DNA of 33,577 bases, from contig JAEXOR010000015.1 of assembly GCA_023439185.1 (NCBI GenBank), positions 1 to 33,577 on the forward strand, in the 5' to 3' direction. The translations under genes were made by a program, and so were the position numbers. The notes under the pieces are model-generated. The model searched no databases and was not told where the DNA came from. It saw nothing but the letters and a program-made list of their open reading frames with translations. The DNA is from Bacillota bacterium (lineage in GTDB: Bacteria > Bacillota > Desulfotomaculia > Desulfotomaculales > Desulfallaceae). How positions within the stretch are numbered: position 1 is the stretch's first letter; each line of letters begins with the position of its first letter. This document shows positions 31,096 to 33,577 of this stretch, one piece after another.

Positions 31096-33504
31096 ATGAG
31101 AAAGCGAACCCTGCCAGGGAGATTATGGGTTGTGTCGTTAACCTTGCTGCTGTCTGTATTTTTCAGCGGGGCGGCATGGGCTGCTTTTTCCGATGTCGGC
31201 GCCGGCCATTGGGCCTCGGGTGTGATTCAAACCATGTCGGACAGGGGGGTTGCGGGCGGTTACCCTGACGGAACCTTCAAACCCAATAATACTGTCAGTC
31301 AGGTGGACGCCATATGCATGACTGTGCGGGCCATGGGCTTACAGGCTTCCTCGTCGGGCACGCTGCCCCAGGTTTCATTCCCTGTTCCCGCCTATGCGGA
31401 AAATGATGTCAAACTGGCGTTACAGCATGGCTTGATCAAAGACGCCGACCAGTTCAGCGCCTATAGCGTCGCCAATAGGGCCTGGGTGGCCAGGCTTCTG
31501 GTGCGGATGATTGGTAAAGAAGCGGAAGCCCAGGAAGAATTGTTAATGCCCTCGTTTACGGATGCCTATATCATACCGGATTGGGCCGTGTACTACGTGC
31601 GGGTGGCCAAGGATAACGATCTGATTGCGGGCTATTCCGACAACTCTTTTAAGCCTGGTAACGGAGTTACCCGGGCGGAGATGGTTTCCTTTTTGGCCCG
31701 TGCGGCGAATAAGCTGACCGGAACGACCGGCAGCGGCTTCGTGCAGCAGGCGTCGGGCACTGTAAACGGACTGATTGTGAAGGTTTATCCCGAAAGCGGT
31801 GCTTTTGTGGTTGAAGAGGCGGGCGGCAACCTGAGAACCCTATATCTGCCCGGCGAAGCTTCCGTTTCCGTGGTGGGGTCCAGTTCCCAGGGCTTAAATG
31901 CTTTGCAGCCGGGGGATGAGGTAAGTGTTGCCCTGAACGCCGATGGTTATGTCTTGAACATTGAAGTGAAGTCCCGGGGCGGCTATTCGGGCACGGAAGG
32001 GATTGTATTCGACTTGGATCAGGAGGCCGGGTTGTTGACCCTGCAGTTAAATGACAATCGTCTGCAGCCCTACAGACTTGGCAGGGTTGTAAACGTCACC
32101 GCCCAGGGGGTCAGACTGCCCGCCTTAAGCGATATCATTGCGGGCGATCAGGTCAGGTTAACCATTGAATACGACGAAGTGATCGGTATTGAAGTGCTGG
32201 AGGTTGCGTCACGGCTCACTGTAACGGGCAAGATTGTGACCGTTAATACTGAGAAGAACTTTATTAACCTGGAAGTGGGCGGCAAGCTGCAGGTCTATAC
32301 TTTGCCGGCCAATGTGCAGGTAAGCGTTTCCGGCATGAGCAGCGCCTATATTTCCGATTTGCGGGAGGGAGATACGGTTTCGGCTGTGGTCAACAGCGGC
32401 GAAGTAACGTCCCTGACGGTTTCCGGGCGCCAGGCAGGGAATGATTTTACCGCCACCGTGATGGCCGTGGATACGAAAAACGACCGGGTTACTTTAAAGG
32501 ACCGCACCGGCGCATTAAGTATTTATGATGTTTTAAGCAATGCGCGTATTATAGTGGATAATGACGACAAGGCCAAATTAAGCGACCTGAACACGGATAT
32601 GGATGTGAAAATCCGCCTGATGGACGGTGATATTATTTACCTGGAAACCGACAATAAGATCGGCGGCATCATCACCAGCATCGACGTCAAAGGTTTAATT
32701 ATGGAATTCCAACGGGACAGCGGGGAAAGGAAAACCTACTTTATAACCAAAAATGCCGACGTAAACAGCAGGGACGACCGGGATGATCTGGACGAAATTA
32801 GACGGGGTGACTACGCGTCTTTGATATTGTCCGGTGACAAAGTGGTTGAAATAGACCTGCGGCACACCGGCGTCTACCGGGTTGAAACGGTCAGGGATAC
32901 CGTGGATCGGCTGGACGTGGTGGATGAAGACGGGGATACCGAGCGGTTAAGCATCAGGTCCGGCGTGGATTTGATTATCCCCGGCATTGCTTATCCCGGA
33001 GTGGACGATGTAAATAAAGGGGATGTTGTGCGGGCTGTTTTCAGCGGCAATGATTTAGAGTCGGTTGAAGTGCTCAGCCCGTTATACGGAGAGGTTGCCT
33101 CCCTTGACCAAACCAGAAACATTGTTGGTTTAAAGCTGTTCAACGGCAGTACCACCACGGTGAGCTTTAGCAGCGGCAGCCGGATAGACAACGGCAGCAG
33201 GGTATACTCGGCGTTAAGCGCTCTGGTTGTGGGTGACAGGGTGGAGGTTGTGGAAAACGATAACGGCGGGTATATGTTCAGGGTTATGGAAAAGGTGTCC
33301 GGCAAACTGGCCTTCAGTGTTAAAGCCGACGACGAAACCATTTACTTGACCAAAGGAACCAGTTGGCAGAGATACAACTTGAACAGCGACCCGTATATTC
33401 ATTACACCAGCGGCAAAACGCTGGGCAAAAGCAGTTTAAACAGCGGCTACAGCGTCTCAATGTATATGTTATGGGATATGGTTTATGAGGTTGTAGTGGA
33501 ATAA
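31096..33504 (+). CDS. SLH protein with eight tandem repeats of about 70 residues
   Basis: An 802-residue surface protein. The signal peptide is at 1-29 (AWA-A). Three SLH domains follow, two clear (GGYPDGTFKPNNTVSQ and AGYSDNSFKPGNGVTRAE) and one diverged between them. From about residue 210 to the end there are eight beta-rich repeats, each opening with G-(I/V)-x-x-(I/V/L) and closing with a GD-V-x-x-(V/L) turn and an (I/V)EV-like strand. No enzyme motif is visible, so a structural or adhesive role is likely. The ATG at 31096 is chosen because AGGGGAGTGA lies 8 bases before it; a GTG at 31084 overlaps that ribosome site. Similar repeats occur in the SLH protease. Confidence 0.83.
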   Translation: MRKRTLPGRLWVVSLTLLLSVFFSGAAWAAFSDVGAGHWASGVIQTMSDRGVAGGYPDGTFKPNNTVSQVDAICMTVRAMGLQASSSGTLPQVSFPVPAYAENDVKLALQHGLIKDADQFSAYSVANRAWVARLLVRMIGKEAEAQEELLMPSFTDAYIIPDWAVYYVRVAKDNDLIAGYSDNSFKPGNGVTRAEMVSFLARAANKLTGTTGSGFVQQASGTVNGLIVKVYPESGAFVVEEAGGNLRTLYLPGEASVSVVGSSSQGLNALQPGDEVSVALNADGYVLNIEVKSRGGYSGTEGIVFDLDQEAGLLTLQLNDNRLQPYRLGRVVNVTAQGVRLPALSDIIAGDQVRLTIEYDEVIGIEVLEVASRLTVTGKIVTVNTEKNFINLEVGGKLQVYTLPANVQVSVSGMSSAYISDLREGDTVSAVVNSGEVTSLTVSGRQAGNDFTATVMAVDTKNDRVTLKDRTGALSIYDVLSNARIIVDNDDKAKLSDLNTDMDVKIRLMDGDIIYLETDNKIGGIITSIDVKGLIMEFQRDSGERKTYFITKNADVNSRDDRDDLDEIRRGDYASLILSGDKVVEIDLRHTGVYRVETVRDTVDRLDVVDEDGDTERLSIRSGVDLIIPGIAYPGVDDVNKGDVVRAVFSGNDLESVEVLSPLYGEVASLDQTRNIVGLKLFNGSTTTVSFSSGSRIDNGSRVYSALSALVVGDRVEVVENDNGGYMFRVMEKVSGKLAFSVKADDETIYLTKGTSWQRYNLNSDPYIHYTSGKTLGKSSLNSGYSVSMYMLWDMVYEVVVE

Positions 33505-33509
33505 TGCGG

Positions 33510-33577
33510 CGGGCGACCGCGAGGGTCGCCCCTACGTCCTATTGATGTTAGTGTAGGGGCGCCCCTTGCGGGCGCCC
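33510..33577. repeat. Inverted pair of GC-rich repeats
   Basis: 33510-33536 is an inverted copy and 33552-33577 a direct copy of the GTAGGGGCGcCCC(T)CGCGGGCGCCC family. Facing each other, they can fold into one large hairpin with few mismatches, starting six bases after the SLH gene stop. The window cuts off the right end. It may serve as a 3' mRNA stabiliser or terminator. Confidence 0.75.

Overview
The window looks like chromosomal DNA from a spore-forming, moderately GC-rich Firmicute of the Peptococcaceae/Desulfotomaculales type (Desulfotomaculum, Pelotomaculum and relatives). This is inferred from the gene order ATP synthase - murA - spoIID - spoIIID - mbl/mreB (the Bacillus/Clostridia arrangement), the many TTG and GTG starts behind strong Shine-Dalgarno sequences, SLH and copper-amine-oxidase-like (CAO) surface proteins, and several families of short dispersed palindromes. 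No rRNA, tRNA or CRISPR array was seen.

Layout. 1-1962: a palindromic repeat, a terminator, then a PAS-type sigma-54-dependent activator ending at a second palindrome. 2079-9476: a complete F1Fo ATP synthase operon (AtpZ/AtpI-like, atpI, B, E, F, H, A, G, D, C) closed by a strong terminator. 9477-10480: an AT-rich accessory cassette with a DUF433/DUF5615 toxin-antitoxin pair between palindromic repeats. 10544-18351: murA, a CAO surface protein, an IS1182-family insertion sequence, spoIID, a 45-residue unknown protein, spoIIID and an mbl/mreB homologue. Sigma-E-like promoters can be proposed for spoIID and spoIIID. 18577-22803: a giant subtilisin-like protease with three C-terminal SLH domains. 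22864-24497, reverse strand: an ECF sigma factor overlapping a zinc-finger, DUF4349-like anti-sigma factor. 24498-25515: about 1 kb without a convincing gene, holding three ECF-type promoters and a structured leader. 25516-33504: an acidic S-layer-like protein, a TolC-like protein, a CAO/PKD protein and an SLH protein with eight tandem repeats of about 70 residues. The window ends in an inverted pair of GC-rich repeats.

How the genes work together. One half is household: energy conversion, peptidoglycan precursor synthesis, cell shape and the sporulation engulfment programme. The other half builds the cell surface. The most notable observation is a repeated promoter motif, GGAACTT-N16-GTCTAA or close variants. 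It precedes the ECF sigma gene once and the S-layer gene twice, and a looser version with the same spacing precedes two further CAO-domain protein genes. This suggests that one membrane-anchored sigma/anti-sigma switch controls a family of CAO-anchored surface proteins. A TolC-like protein in a bacterium that otherwise looks monoderm, and a repeat module shared by the two SLH proteins, add to the case that this surface system is poorly described.
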